64,000 nt of DNA. It comes from Holophagales bacterium. Lineage in GTDB: Bacteria; Acidobacteriota; Thermoanaerobaculia; Multivoradales; Multivoraceae. The notes beneath the pieces were generated by a model. It was given only the letters and a program-made list of their open reading frames with translations. It was not told the DNA's origin and did no database searches. The position numbers and the translations under genes were made by a program. Below are positions 16,939 through 25,338 of the stretch, piece after piece (positions within the stretch are counted from its first letter, which is position 1; the number at the start of each line of letters is the position of its first letter). Location of the stretch: the NCBI GenBank assembly GCA_009845425.1, contig VXZQ01000005.1, positions 1-64,000 of the forward strand, written 5' to 3'.

Positions 16939-18038
16939 GCGGTCTTTGCGATCTTCCGTCGTAGCCAGTCGATCAGCACCCGGTTCGTCTCGGCCGGCTT
17001 CTCCTGCTGCGTCCAGTGACCGCAGTCGGCGACGGTGTACTTCTCGAAGTCGTCGATGAAGTCCTCCATGCCGTCGGCGGAGGAGGGCCGGAGGATGACG
17101 TCGTTCTCGGCGCCGATGTAGAGGCACGGCACCTCGATCTCCCACTTCGCGTTCTCGATGCCCGGGAAGGGCCTGCCGGCCATGCGGTACCAGTTGAGCC
17201 CGCCGGTGAAGCCGGTGATCTCGAAGGTCTCCGTGAAGTAGTCCAGGGCCTCCTCGGAGAGGAACACTTCGCCGGGGTAGTCCTCGCGGTCCAGCATCCG
17301 GAGCAGGTCCATCTGCCGCTCGGGTGAGTCCGCCGGCATCGCCTTGAACGCCTCGACGTCCCAGATGTAGCCGCGGCGCAGCAGCATCTCGAAGGATTTG
17401 CGCACGTCGGCGGACAGCGCCTTCTCCGCGCGGCCGGGCTCCTGGAACTGGACCGTGTAGTAGTTCTCGGACCGGACGATCAGCGGTTCTTCGGTCGGTT
17501 GCCGGCGCGGCATGCCGGGGGGCCGTCCGCCTGGCGTGTTGACGCCGACGATGCCGAGACAGCGGTCCGGGTGCAGCCGCGCCATCATCCACACGACTCC
17601 ACCGCCCCAGTCGTGGCCGACGAAGACGGCCTTGTCGATCTCGAGTGCGTCGAGCATTTCCGCCATGTCGTCGCAGAGGTGCTTCAGGCTGTACTCGGCC
17701 ACGTCCTCGGGCCGGTCGGTCAGGCCGTAGCCGCGCTGATCGGGGGCGATGGCGCGGAAACCCGCCTCGGCGAGCGCCGGGAGCTGGAAGCGCCAGGAGA
17801 AGGCGAGTTCGGGGAAGCCGTGGCAGAGGACGATGGGGATGCCGGTTCCCTGCTCGTAGACCGCCATGCGGATGCCGTTCGTCTCGACGAACCGGGGCGC
17901 CGGCATTCCGGGCGCGGGCCGGACCTCGGCGCCCCGGGCAAGGCCGGGCAGCGCCAGAGTCCCAGCCAGGGCACCTGTGGTCTGCAGGAAGCGGCGTCGC
18001 GTCAGGGCGGGGCGGACCAAGGCGTGAGAAGGGATCAT
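16935..18038 (-). CDS. Tat-exported alpha/beta hydrolase, epoxide hydrolase-like
   Basis: A 367-residue protein with a Tat signal (TRRRFLQTTGALAG, residues 13-26). The hydrolase core shows HGFPE (73-77), PDQRGYG, and the nucleophile elbow GHDWGG with Asp143 rather than Ser, the hallmark of epoxide hydrolases and haloalkane dehalogenases. The catalytic His is His341 (DCGHWTQ). HGFPE and the Tyr residues in the cap favour epoxide hydrolase over dehalogenase. GGAGGT precedes the ATG by 5 bases. The gene runs tail to tail into the lipocalin-like gene with a 4-base overlap of the coding ends. The substrate is unknown. Confidence 0.83.
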   Translation of the reverse strand: MIPSHALVRPALTRRRFLQTTGALAGTLALPGLARGAEVRPAPGMPAPRFVETNGIRMAVYEQGTGIPIVLCHGFPELAFSWRFQLPALAEAGFRAIAPDQRGYGLTDRPEDVAEYSLKHLCDDMAEMLDALEIDKAVFVGHDWGGGVVWMMARLHPDRCLGIVGVNTPGGRPPGMPRRQPTEEPLIVRSENYYTVQFQEPGRAEKALSADVRKSFEMLLRRGYIWDVEAFKAMPADSPERQMDLLRMLDREDYPGEVFLSEEALDYFTETFEITGFTGGLNWYRMAGRPFPGIENAKWEIEVPCLYIGAENDVILRPSSADGMEDFIDDFEKYTVADCGHWTQQEKPAETNRVLIDWLRRKIAKTA

Positions 18039-18118
18039 CGGGACCTCCGGAATCGGGGACGGGTGATATGCGCTACGTGGAGTGGCCGGAGTATCACAGG
18101 CCGATCCGAGGAAAGGCG

Positions 18119-18124
18119 TACAAT
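18119..18124 (+). promoter_or_regulatory. Possible -10 box (TACAAT) of the Cus operon
   Basis: TACAAT ends 7 bases before the ATG at 18132, consistent with a leaderless first gene. A consensus -35 at 16-18 bases is absent, which would fit activator-dependent control of a metal-efflux operon, but no regulator gene is present nearby. Confidence 0.38.
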
Positions 18125-18131
18125 AGTCGCG

Positions 18132-18497
18132 ATGCGCACTACCTTCAGGCTAGCGGGTTCGTTCCTGGCGCTTGCCGTTCTGGCGGCGCCGGTAGCGGGA
18201 GTGTGCGCCGCGCTCGCTGATGTCGAGGACCCCTGCGCCATGCAGCAGTCCCACGAGGCGGCATCCTGCGGACACGCCGAGATGGTGATGACGGGCTGCT
18301 GCAGCGTCGAGTCCGTCGATCCGCCGGCCGAAGGGATCCTCCCTGGCTCCACCGGCGACATCGACCCGCCCGCCCTGACCGGGACCGGGCTGGACGCACC
18401 CGAACGGTGTGGTTTCGAGGCCACGGTGCTCGCCTGCGACGGAGACCCGCCGCCCGCTGTCCCGCGCTACAGGCTGTACTCGGCCCTGTTGCTCTGA
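18132..18497 (+). CDS. Small exported Cys/His/Met-rich protein at the head of the Cus operon
   Basis: The 121-residue protein has a signal peptide (hydrophobic about 8-28) and a middle part with clustered metal-type ligands: CAMQQSHEAASCGHAEMVMTGCC. A Pro/Asp-rich tail contains two more Cys. It is unlike a known enzyme. It resembles the small unnamed cysteine-rich exported proteins that often precede copper or heavy-metal RND operons; a role as a periplasmic Cu(I)/Ag(I) sensor or chaperone is inference. It lies 79 bases before the outer membrane factor gene on the same strand. Confidence 0.68.
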   Translation: MRTTFRLAGSFLALAVLAAPVAGVCAALADVEDPCAMQQSHEAASCGHAEMVMTGCCSVESVDPPAEGILPGSTGDIDPPALTGTGLDAPERCGFEATVLACDGDPPPAVPRYRLYSALLL

Positions 18498-18544
18498 TCC
18501 TTCGCTGAAGCGAGTCGGAGCGGTCGCCCCTTGAAGGCGGGCGG

Positions 18545-18567
18545 CCGCGGAGAACACGTTTCCGCGG
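18545..18567 (+). promoter_or_regulatory. Hairpin touching the Shine-Dalgarno sequence of the outer membrane factor gene
   Basis: CCGCGGA (545-551) pairs perfectly with TCCGCGG (561-567) across a 9-base loop. The 3' arm runs into GGAGGAG, the Shine-Dalgarno sequence of the ATG at 18577, so the stem could limit translation. There is no T-run, so it is not an ordinary terminator. Confidence 0.3.
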
Positions 18568-18576
18568 AGGAGTCAG

Positions 18577-19956
18577 ATGGTTCGACATACGCCTTGCCTG
18601 TTCGCGGCTGTCCTGCTTACGGTCGGCTGGGCAGGAACATCGATAGCCGAGACCGGCCAAGCGGACGGACTCAGCGTCACCCAGGATCGGGCGCCGGCGG
18701 ATCGGGTCGCCCAAGGGATCGCGGACGGAGCGCTGCGCGCGCTCGTCGAGGAGGTGCTGGAGCGGAATCCGGGTCTGCGGGCGGGTTTCGCCCGTGCACG
18801 GGCCGCCGCGCAGAAAGCGCCACAGGTGGCGTCACTGCCCGATCCGATGGCGGAGGCGACCGCTTTTCTCGCCCCGCCGGAAACGCGGGTCGGGCCGCAG
18901 CGGCTCATGCTCGGCTACAACCAGCCGTTGCCGTGGTTGGCCAAGCTCGACTTGCGGGAGGAAGCGGCGGTTCACGGAGCGGTCGCGCTGGAGCACGGCG
19001 TGCAGGCGGAGCGGCTGCGGCTGGTCACGGAGGTCAGGCGCCTCTACCACGAACTGGCGTTCCTCGACCGTTCGAGGGAGACGGCCGAGACCTTCCTCGA
19101 GCATCTCGTCCAGCACGAGGAGGTCGCCCAGGCGCGGTACGCGACCGGCGTGGGATCGACACAGGCCGTGCTCAAGCTGCAGGCCGAGATCACGCGCGCT
19201 GAGCGGGCGCTCGTCGACCTGGACCTCGCCGAAGCCTCTCTGCGCGCGCGGCTCAACTCGCTGCGGGATCGGCCGGCCGCTACGCCGGTCGTGAGAGGTT
19301 CGCTTCCGGTGGCAATCGAGGAAGCAGCGCTCGAGGCCGGGAACCTCGCGGCTCTGGCGCGATCGGCGCGGCCGGAGTTGCGCGCGGCAGAAGCCGGACT
19401 CGCCCGGGCCGAAGCCCTGGAGGGCCTGGCCCGGATGGCCTCGAAGCCCGACTTCAACGTTGGCGTGACGTACACCCTGGTGACCCCGCGCGACGACGAG
19501 GCCGCCCGTCTCCTGGCTCCGGCCGGCAACGGGAACGACGTGTTCGGCGTACGCGGCGGCATCACGCTGCCGCTGCGCCGGCGCAGTCGGGCGGCGGCGG
19601 TACAGGAGGCCCTCGACCTACGCTCCCATGCGGTCGATGAGCGGCGGGCGTCGGAACTGGGCGTCGAGTCCGAGGTGGGCGACCTGACCCAGCGGCTGCC
19701 GCTGGCCTGGAGGCGACTCCGACTGTTGGAGGACCTGCTGGTCGTACAGGCAGAGGAGGCGCTGGAGTCGGCGGAGGCCGGGTACATCGCCGGCTCGCTC
19801 AACACACTCGACCTGTTCGACGCCGAGCACGTCCTGTTCGAGGCGCAGACGGCGACGGACCGGGCAAGGGCGGACTACCTGATCGGCCTCGCGGAACTGG
19901 AAGGAGCGATCGGCAGACCGCTGGCGGCCACGAAGAGGGGAGGGACAAAGAGATGA
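18577..19956 (+). CDS. cusC: Outer membrane efflux factor (TolC/CusC family)
   Basis: Outer membrane channel of the tripartite metal exporter. 459 residues: signal peptide (about 1-24), then two repeated coiled-coil-rich halves of the OEP family. The first half includes NPGLRAGFARARAAAQKAPQVASLPDP, typical of CusC/CzcC-type proteins; the second carries the second long helical hairpin. GGAGGAG lies 5 bases before the ATG. Its TGA overlaps the adaptor start (ATGA, 19953-19956). No lipobox Cys is visible, unlike E. coli CusC. Confidence 0.86.
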   Translation: MVRHTPCLFAAVLLTVGWAGTSIAETGQADGLSVTQDRAPADRVAQGIADGALRALVEEVLERNPGLRAGFARARAAAQKAPQVASLPDPMAEATAFLAPPETRVGPQRLMLGYNQPLPWLAKLDLREEAAVHGAVALEHGVQAERLRLVTEVRRLYHELAFLDRSRETAETFLEHLVQHEEVAQARYATGVGSTQAVLKLQAEITRAERALVDLDLAEASLRARLNSLRDRPAATPVVRGSLPVAIEEAALEAGNLAALARSARPELRAAEAGLARAEALEGLARMASKPDFNVGVTYTLVTPRDDEAARLLAPAGNGNDVFGVRGGITLPLRRRSRAAAVQEALDLRSHAVDERRASELGVESEVGDLTQRLPLAWRRLRLLEDLLVVQAEEALESAEAGYIAGSLNTLDLFDAEHVLFEAQTATDRARADYLIGLAELEGAIGRPLAATKRGGTKR

Positions 19957-21461
19957 CGGACAACGCGAACGGATTCGGTGGACCGCTTGGGACCTGGCTG
20001 CGCGGTGTGGCCTGGGTCGTCGGGAGCTTCGCCGCCTTCTTCCTCCTGTTCTTCGATCCCCTGGAACTGCATCCGGTCGATTCCTGGCTCCAACGCACCG
20101 TCGGCTACCACGCGGGGCCGATGCCCGCTGCCGCTTCGGGCGGGGAAGCTGTGTCCGCCGCCGGCGAACGGCAGGTCCTCTTCTACCGGAATCCGATGGA
20201 CCCGACGATCACGTCGCCCGTGCCGGCGAAGGACGAGATGGGCATGGACTACGTGCCCGTCTACGCCGACGAGGCGGAGCGGGCGCTCGGCGCCGGCACG
20301 ACGGTCGCGATCGACCCGGCCGTCGTCCAGAACATGAACGTGCGTACGGAGACAGCCACACGCCGCGACCTGCGCCACGAGATCCGGACCGTCGGCTACC
20401 TGGAGTACGACCAGGAGCGGATGGTTACCGTGACGACGAAGTACGACGGCTGGGTGGAGAAAGTCCACGTGAATCACGTGGGCGAGCCGGTGGCCGAGGG
20501 CGCGGGCCTGTTCGAGGTCTACTCGCCCGAACTAGTCCAGACGGAGCAGGAACTCCTCTCGGCGATCCGCTACGCGGCCCGGTTCCGCGACGCGCCGGAC
20601 AACGCCCGGCTGCGGGCCGAGGCTCTGGTCGAGGCGGCGCGGGCCCGGCTCGCATTCTGGGACATCTCTCCGGAGCAGATCGCGCGGCTCGAGGAGACGG
20701 GCGAGATCTTCCGCACATTGACGGTTACCGCACCGGCCGGCGGGCTGGTCATGAAGCGGATGCCGGGTCTCGAGGGAATGGCGGTGACGCCCGGAATGGA
20801 GGCGTACCACATCGCCGACATCACCTCGCTGTGGCTTTCGGTCGAGGTGTTCGAGGATCAGGTGGTCTGGATACGCCCGGGCGCCGAGGCGGAGGTGACG
20901 TTCACTTACTTCCCGGGCGAGACGATCCGGGGCACGGTCGAGTTCATCGAGCCGGAGCTGTCGGAGCGCACCCGCACGCTGACCGTGAAGATCGCGGTGC
21001 CGAATCCGGAAGGCCGGCTGCGCAAGGGGATGTTCGCCACGGTCGTCTTCGATCCGGTCCTCGTTCCGGGAGCGTTGACCATCCCGACCGAGTCCGTCCT
21101 GCGGACAGGGCGGCGGAGCGTGGTCATCGTGGCTCAGGGAGGCGGTCGCTTCGAGCCCCGCGAGGTGGAGCTGGGCCAGACCGCGGGCGGCCTGGCCGAT
21201 GTCCGCTCGGGCCTCATGGAGGGAGATGACGTCGTCACGTCGTCCCAGTTCCTGCTCGACTCGGAGTCCAGGTTGCGCGCGGCGGTCCAGCAGATGCTGG
21301 ATGCGGCCTCGGCGCCGGAGGGCGCAGCCCAGGGGCACAAAGGCCACGAGATGAGCCACGAGGGCCACGACATGGACGGGATGAGCCACGAGGGCCATGA
21401 GGCGGCCGAGCCCGAGGAGGCGGTCGACCCGCACGAAGCCCACGGCAACCACGGCCGGTGA
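19953..21461 (+). CDS. cusB: Cus-type periplasmic adaptor with heavy-metal-binding domain and His/Met tail
   Basis: A 502-residue adaptor. One N-terminal hydrophobic segment (about 17-36) is followed by a YHS-like heavy-metal-binding domain (about 75-104: FYRNPMDP...DEMGMDYVPVY), found in CusB-type adaptors and SilB. The barrel-sandwich hybrid, helical hairpin and barrel domains follow (about 115-430). The C-terminus (about 455-502) is packed with H, M, E and G (GHEMSHEGHDMDGMSHEGH), a probable metal-collecting tail. It starts inside the stop of the channel gene and ends 4 bases before the pump gene. Cu(I)/Ag(I) is the likely cargo, given the pump type. Confidence 0.92.
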   Translation: MTDNANGFGGPLGTWLRGVAWVVGSFAAFFLLFFDPLELHPVDSWLQRTVGYHAGPMPAAASGGEAVSAAGERQVLFYRNPMDPTITSPVPAKDEMGMDYVPVYADEAERALGAGTTVAIDPAVVQNMNVRTETATRRDLRHEIRTVGYLEYDQERMVTVTTKYDGWVEKVHVNHVGEPVAEGAGLFEVYSPELVQTEQELLSAIRYAARFRDAPDNARLRAEALVEAARARLAFWDISPEQIARLEETGEIFRTLTVTAPAGGLVMKRMPGLEGMAVTPGMEAYHIADITSLWLSVEVFEDQVVWIRPGAEAEVTFTYFPGETIRGTVEFIEPELSERTRTLTVKIAVPNPEGRLRKGMFATVVFDPVLVPGALTIPTESVLRTGRRSVVIVAQGGGRFEPREVELGQTAGGLADVRSGLMEGDDVVTSSQFLLDSESRLRAAVQQMLDAASAPEGAAQGHKGHEMSHEGHDMDGMSHEGHEAAEPEEAVDPHEAHGNHGR

Positions 21462-21465
21462 CCCG

Positions 21466-24400
21466 ATGCTGAACCGGATCATCGAATGGTCGCTGCGCAA
21501 CCAGTTGCTGGTTGCCGGGGGACTGGTGGTGGCGGTGGCGGCCGGTGTCTGGTCCGTGCGGACGACCCGCATCGACGCGATACCGGACCTCTCGGACGTG
21601 CAGGTCATCCTGTTCACGGAGTTCTCCGGGCAGGCGCCGCAGGTGGTCGAGGACCAGGTCACCTATCCGATCACCTCGACGATGCTCTCGGTGCCCTACG
21701 CCAAGGTGGTCCGCGGCTACTCCTTCTTCGGCTTCTCCTTCGTCTACGTCATCTTCGAGGACGGCACGGATCTCTACTGGGCTCGTTCCCGGGTGCTCGA
21801 GTCCGTGGCGGGCCTCGAAGGCAGGCTGCCGCCGGGCGTCTCGCCGCAGCTCGGGCCGGACGCGACCGGCGTCGGCTGGGCCTTCATGTACGTGCTGAAC
21901 TCGGATTCGCGGTCCCTGGCGGAGCTTCGTTCGCTCCAGGACTGGTACCTGAAGTACGGCCTGCTGACCGTCGAGGGGGTCTCGGAGGTCGCTTCGATCG
22001 GCGGCTTCGTGCGCCAGTACCAGGTCGAGGTGGACCCGGTCCGGCTGCGCGCCTACGGCCTTTCGCTGCCCGTCGTCCGCCAGGCGATCGAGCAGTCGAA
22101 CGCCGACGTGGGCGGCCGGCTGATCGAGATGGCGGAACGGGAGTACATGGTCCGCGGGCGAGGCTACGTCCAGGAGTTGCGGGATCTGGAGACGATCGTC
22201 CTCGCATCCGGCCCGGGCGGGGTACCGGTACTGCTTCGGGATGTCGCGCATGTCACGATCGGGCCGGAGATTCGGCGGGGCCTGGCCGACTGGAACGGCG
22301 AGGGCGAGACGGTCGGCGGCATCGTCGTGGTCCGCTCGGGCGCCGACACCCGGGCCACGATCGAGCGAGTGAAGGAACGCCTGGACGAACTCGCCGGCGG
22401 CATGCCGGACGACGTTGAGATCTCGGTCGCGTACGACCGCAGCGGCCTGATCGAGCGGTCCATCGCGACGTTGACGGACACGCTGATCGTGGAGTCGATC
22501 GTCGTGGCCGTCGTGTGCCTTCTCTTCCTGTTTCACTTCCGGTCCGCGCTGGTGGCGATCCTGCCGATTCCCATCTCCGTGCTGCTGGCCTTCGTCGTCA
22601 TGAGAGCCCAGGGACTCGGTATGAACATCATGTCGCTGGGGGGCATAGCGATCTCGATCGGCGTGCTGGTCGACGCTTCCATCGTCATGGTGGAGAACGT
22701 GCATCGTCACATCGAGGAGGACGTCGAGGCGGGAGGCAAGCGGTCCCGCTTCGACCTCGTGCTGCGCGCGGCCCAGGAGGTCGGGCCGACCCTCTTCTTT
22801 TCGTTGCTGGTCGTCACCGTGTCCTTCCTGCCCGTGTTCACGCTCGAGGCCCAGGAAGGCCGGCTGTTCAAGCCGCTCGCCCTGACCAAGACGTACTCGA
22901 TGGCGATGGCCTCGGTGGTCGCGGTGACCGTGGTGCCCGTGCTCATGTTCTGGCTGGTGCGCGGACGGATCGTCCGGGCTCATCACATGGGCCGCTTCGA
23001 GCGAGTCGCCGATCTCCCTATCCACGTCTTGTTGCCGCGGTTCCTCCGTCTTGTCTATCGGCCGCTGGTCGCGGGCGCCGTGCGGCTGCGCTGGCTCGTC
23101 ATCGTCCTGATGCTCGCCGTGCTGGCCTCGAGCCTCGTACCGCTCAAGCGGATCGGCTCCGAGTTCATGCCGCCGCTGTGGGAGGGCGATCTGCTCTACA
23201 TGCCGACGACGCTGCCCGGCGTGTCGATCACGAAGGCCAGGGAAATCGTCCAGCAGACGGACCGGATCATCCGCAGCTTCCCGGAGGTGGAGACCGTGTT
23301 CGGCAAGGTGGGCCGGGCGGAGACGGCGACCGACCCGGCGCCGCTGTCGATGCTGGAGACGACGATCGTGCTGAAGGACCAGGACGAGTGGCGCCCGGGT
23401 CTGACCCCGGACGACCTGATCGCCGAGCTCGACGAGGCGCTCCAGTTCCCTGGCGTGACGAACTCCTGGACGATGCCGATCAAGACCCGGATCGACATGT
23501 TGTCCACCGGGATCAAGACGCCGGTGGGGATCAAGCTCGGCGGCCCCGACCTGGCGACGCTCGAACGGCTGGCGGAGCAGGTCGAGGCGGTGGTCAAGCC
23601 GCTTCCGGGCACGCTGACGGCCTACGCGGAGCGCGTCATGGGCGGCGCCTATCTCGATTTCGACATCGACCGGGAGGCGGCCGCGCGCTTCGGCCTGCGG
23701 ATCGCCGACATCCAGGACACGATCCAGTCGGCGGTCGGCGGCATGAACGTCTCCTGGACCGTCGAGGGCCTGGAGCGCTACCCGATCAACCTGCGCTATC
23801 CACGGGAACTACGGGACGATCCGGAGGCCCTGGAACAGATCCTCGTGACCGCGCCGAGCGGCGTCCAGGTGCCGCTGGGCCAGGTGGCGGCGATCGAGTT
23901 CCGGGACGGACCGCCGGGCATCAAGTCCGAGGGCGCCAGGCCGAACGCCTGGGTCTACGTCGACCTGGAAAGCAGCGACATCGGCGGCTGGATCCGCCGT
24001 GCCCGCGAGGTGGTTGCCGACAAGGTCGCCCTTCCTCCGGGCTACACGCTCCTCTGGTCGGGGCAGTACGAGTACATGGAGCGGGCGCGCGAACGGTTCC
24101 TGCTCATCGTGCCGCTCACCCTCGTTCTGACCTTCGCGCTGCTGTATCTGAGCACCCGCTCGGTGATCAAGACCGCGTTCATCGTGTCGGCCGTGCCGTT
24201 CTCGCTCGTCGGCTCGGTCTGGCTGCTCGATCAGCTCAACTACAACTGGTCGGTCGCCGTGTGGGTCGGGATGATCGCTCTCGCGGGACTCGCCGCCGAG
24301 ACCGGGTCCGTGATGCTGCTCTACCTCGATCTCGTCTATGGCGAGCGACGGAGTGCGGGGACGATGAACACCTTGCGCGATCTGCGGGAGGCCGTGACCG

Positions 24401-24648
24401 AGGCCGCCGTTCGACGGGTGCGTCCGATCACGATGACCGTGCTCACCACGTTCGTCGCCCTCGTGCCCATCCTGTGGTCGACCGGCACCGGCGCCGACGT
24501 GATGAAGCGGATCGCGGCGCCCATGGTAGGCGGGCTGGTGACGGTGTTTCTCGGGGTGACGTTCGTGTTTCCGGCGATGTACTTCGCGTGGCGATCATTC
24601 GGCTTGGCTCAGGCAGGTTCGATCAGGGACGAGTCATCGTTGCGGTAG
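21466..24648 (+). CDS. cusA: Heavy-metal RND pump (CusA-type, Cu(I)/Ag(I) class)
   Basis: Inner membrane proton-driven pump of 1060 residues, normal for CusA/CzcA. Twelve transmembrane helices are visible as one N-terminal helix plus two clusters. Helix 4 carries the proton-relay Asp403 in IGVLVDASIVMVENVHRH. The periplasmic part contains LLYMPTTLPG and NSWTMPIKTRIDMLSTGIKTP, which match the Met-bearing region of monovalent-cation pumps rather than the Zn/Co class. I start at ATG 21466, where MLNRIIEWSLRNQ gives the standard N-terminus; an upstream in-frame extension lies inside the adaptor gene. Its last 40 bases overlap the convergent SRAP gene. Confidence 0.94.
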   Translation: MLNRIIEWSLRNQLLVAGGLVVAVAAGVWSVRTTRIDAIPDLSDVQVILFTEFSGQAPQVVEDQVTYPITSTMLSVPYAKVVRGYSFFGFSFVYVIFEDGTDLYWARSRVLESVAGLEGRLPPGVSPQLGPDATGVGWAFMYVLNSDSRSLAELRSLQDWYLKYGLLTVEGVSEVASIGGFVRQYQVEVDPVRLRAYGLSLPVVRQAIEQSNADVGGRLIEMAEREYMVRGRGYVQELRDLETIVLASGPGGVPVLLRDVAHVTIGPEIRRGLADWNGEGETVGGIVVVRSGADTRATIERVKERLDELAGGMPDDVEISVAYDRSGLIERSIATLTDTLIVESIVVAVVCLLFLFHFRSALVAILPIPISVLLAFVVMRAQGLGMNIMSLGGIAISIGVLVDASIVMVENVHRHIEEDVEAGGKRSRFDLVLRAAQEVGPTLFFSLLVVTVSFLPVFTLEAQEGRLFKPLALTKTYSMAMASVVAVTVVPVLMFWLVRGRIVRAHHMGRFERVADLPIHVLLPRFLRLVYRPLVAGAVRLRWLVIVLMLAVLASSLVPLKRIGSEFMPPLWEGDLLYMPTTLPGVSITKAREIVQQTDRIIRSFPEVETVFGKVGRAETATDPAPLSMLETTIVLKDQDEWRPGLTPDDLIAELDEALQFPGVTNSWTMPIKTRIDMLSTGIKTPVGIKLGGPDLATLERLAEQVEAVVKPLPGTLTAYAERVMGGAYLDFDIDREAAARFGLRIADIQDTIQSAVGGMNVSWTVEGLERYPINLRYPRELRDDPEALEQILVTAPSGVQVPLGQVAAIEFRDGPPGIKSEGARPNAWVYVDLESSDIGGWIRRAREVVADKVALPPGYTLLWSGQYEYMERARERFLLIVPLTLVLTFALLYLSTRSVIKTAFIVSAVPFSLVGSVWLLDQLNYNWSVAVWVGMIALAGLAAETGSVMLLYLDLVYGERRSAGTMNTLRDLREAVTEAAVRRVRPITMTVLTTFVALVPILWSTGTGADVMKRIAAPMVGGLVTVFLGVTFVFPAMYFAWRSFGLAQAGSIRDESSLR

Positions 24649-25238
24649 TTGCCGACCCGGTTCGAGACGGGAAAGAACTCGAGTTCGCCGGTGTAGGTCT
24701 CGAGTTGTTCGCCGAGAGAGTCGGGGTCCTGGAGCGGGCCGTCCAGCCACTGCTCGTACGGCGGCTGCGCGATGACGGGCATCCGGTCGTGAACCGGGGC
24801 AATCGCCTCGCTGGCGGGGCAGGTGAAGATTGTGCAGGCCAGTCCGTCGGGAGTGCGGTTCCAGACGCTGGCGAAGCCGAAGGGCCCGCCGCCTGGCAGC
24901 CGGATGTAGTGGGGCAGCCGGGAGCCGTCCGGCTGTGGTTGCCACTCGTACCAGCCGTCGGCGATGACGAGGCAGCGCCTTCGGCTCAGCAGGGTGCGGA
25001 ACCTGGGCGCTTCGACGGCGGTGTCGTCACGGAGGTTGATCTGGGGACCGCCGCGTTTCCGCGGGAAGCCCCAGCGCATCGTGCCGAACGCGCGGCGACC
25101 GTCGCGGTCCAGTGCGATGACGGCGACGTCCTGGGTCGGCGCGATGTTGTATCTGGGTTCGAGGTCCGGCAGCTCGTCCGGTTCGAAGTGATGGGCTACG
25201 GTCTTTGCCTTCGAGCGGAGTGTGTACCGGCCACACAT
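24609..25238 (-). CDS. yedK: SRAP domain protein (YedK/HMCES family)
   Basis: SOS response-associated peptidase that forms a thiazolidine link with abasic sites in single-stranded DNA. The 209-residue protein has all key residues: catalytic Cys2 (MCGRYTL), Asn68 and Arg70 (INLR), Glu98 (GWYEW) and His150 (HDRMPVI). The usual INARAET is INLRDDT here, so the Asn and Arg are kept and the flanks differ. The start is fixed by Cys2, which must be N-terminal after Met removal. The gene is convergent with the RND pump, overlapping its end by 40 bases. Confidence 0.92.
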   Translation of the reverse strand: MCGRYTLRSKAKTVAHHFEPDELPDLEPRYNIAPTQDVAVIALDRDGRRAFGTMRWGFPRKRGGPQINLRDDTAVEAPRFRTLLSRRRCLVIADGWYEWQPQPDGSRLPHYIRLPGGGPFGFASVWNRTPDGLACTIFTCPASEAIAPVHDRMPVIAQPPYEQWLDGPLQDPDSLGEQLETYTGELEFFPVSNRVGNYRNDDSSLIEPA

Positions 25239-25244
25239 GGGGAG

Positions 25245-25250
25245 ATCATA
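25245..25250 (-). promoter_or_regulatory. -10 box (TATGAT) for a leaderless SRAP transcript
   Basis: On the minus strand TATGAT ends 6 bases before the ATG at 25238, with only CTCCCC between and no Shine-Dalgarno sequence. Because Cys2 fixes this start codon, the case for a leaderless mRNA is stronger here than elsewhere. Confidence 0.42.
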
Positions 25251-25338
25251 CGGATCAAACCGGGCTGACCTGCGTATAGGAGGGTGGTCGAGGTCGTAGG
25301 CTGCGAATCGGCTGTGCCACCTGTGGGGAGAGGATCAG

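Noticed and set aside
22515..25268. 917-codon open frame on the plus strand overlapping the pump and SRAP genes
   Set aside because: Composition is Arg/Gly/Pro-rich with no domain and it crosses two clear genes.
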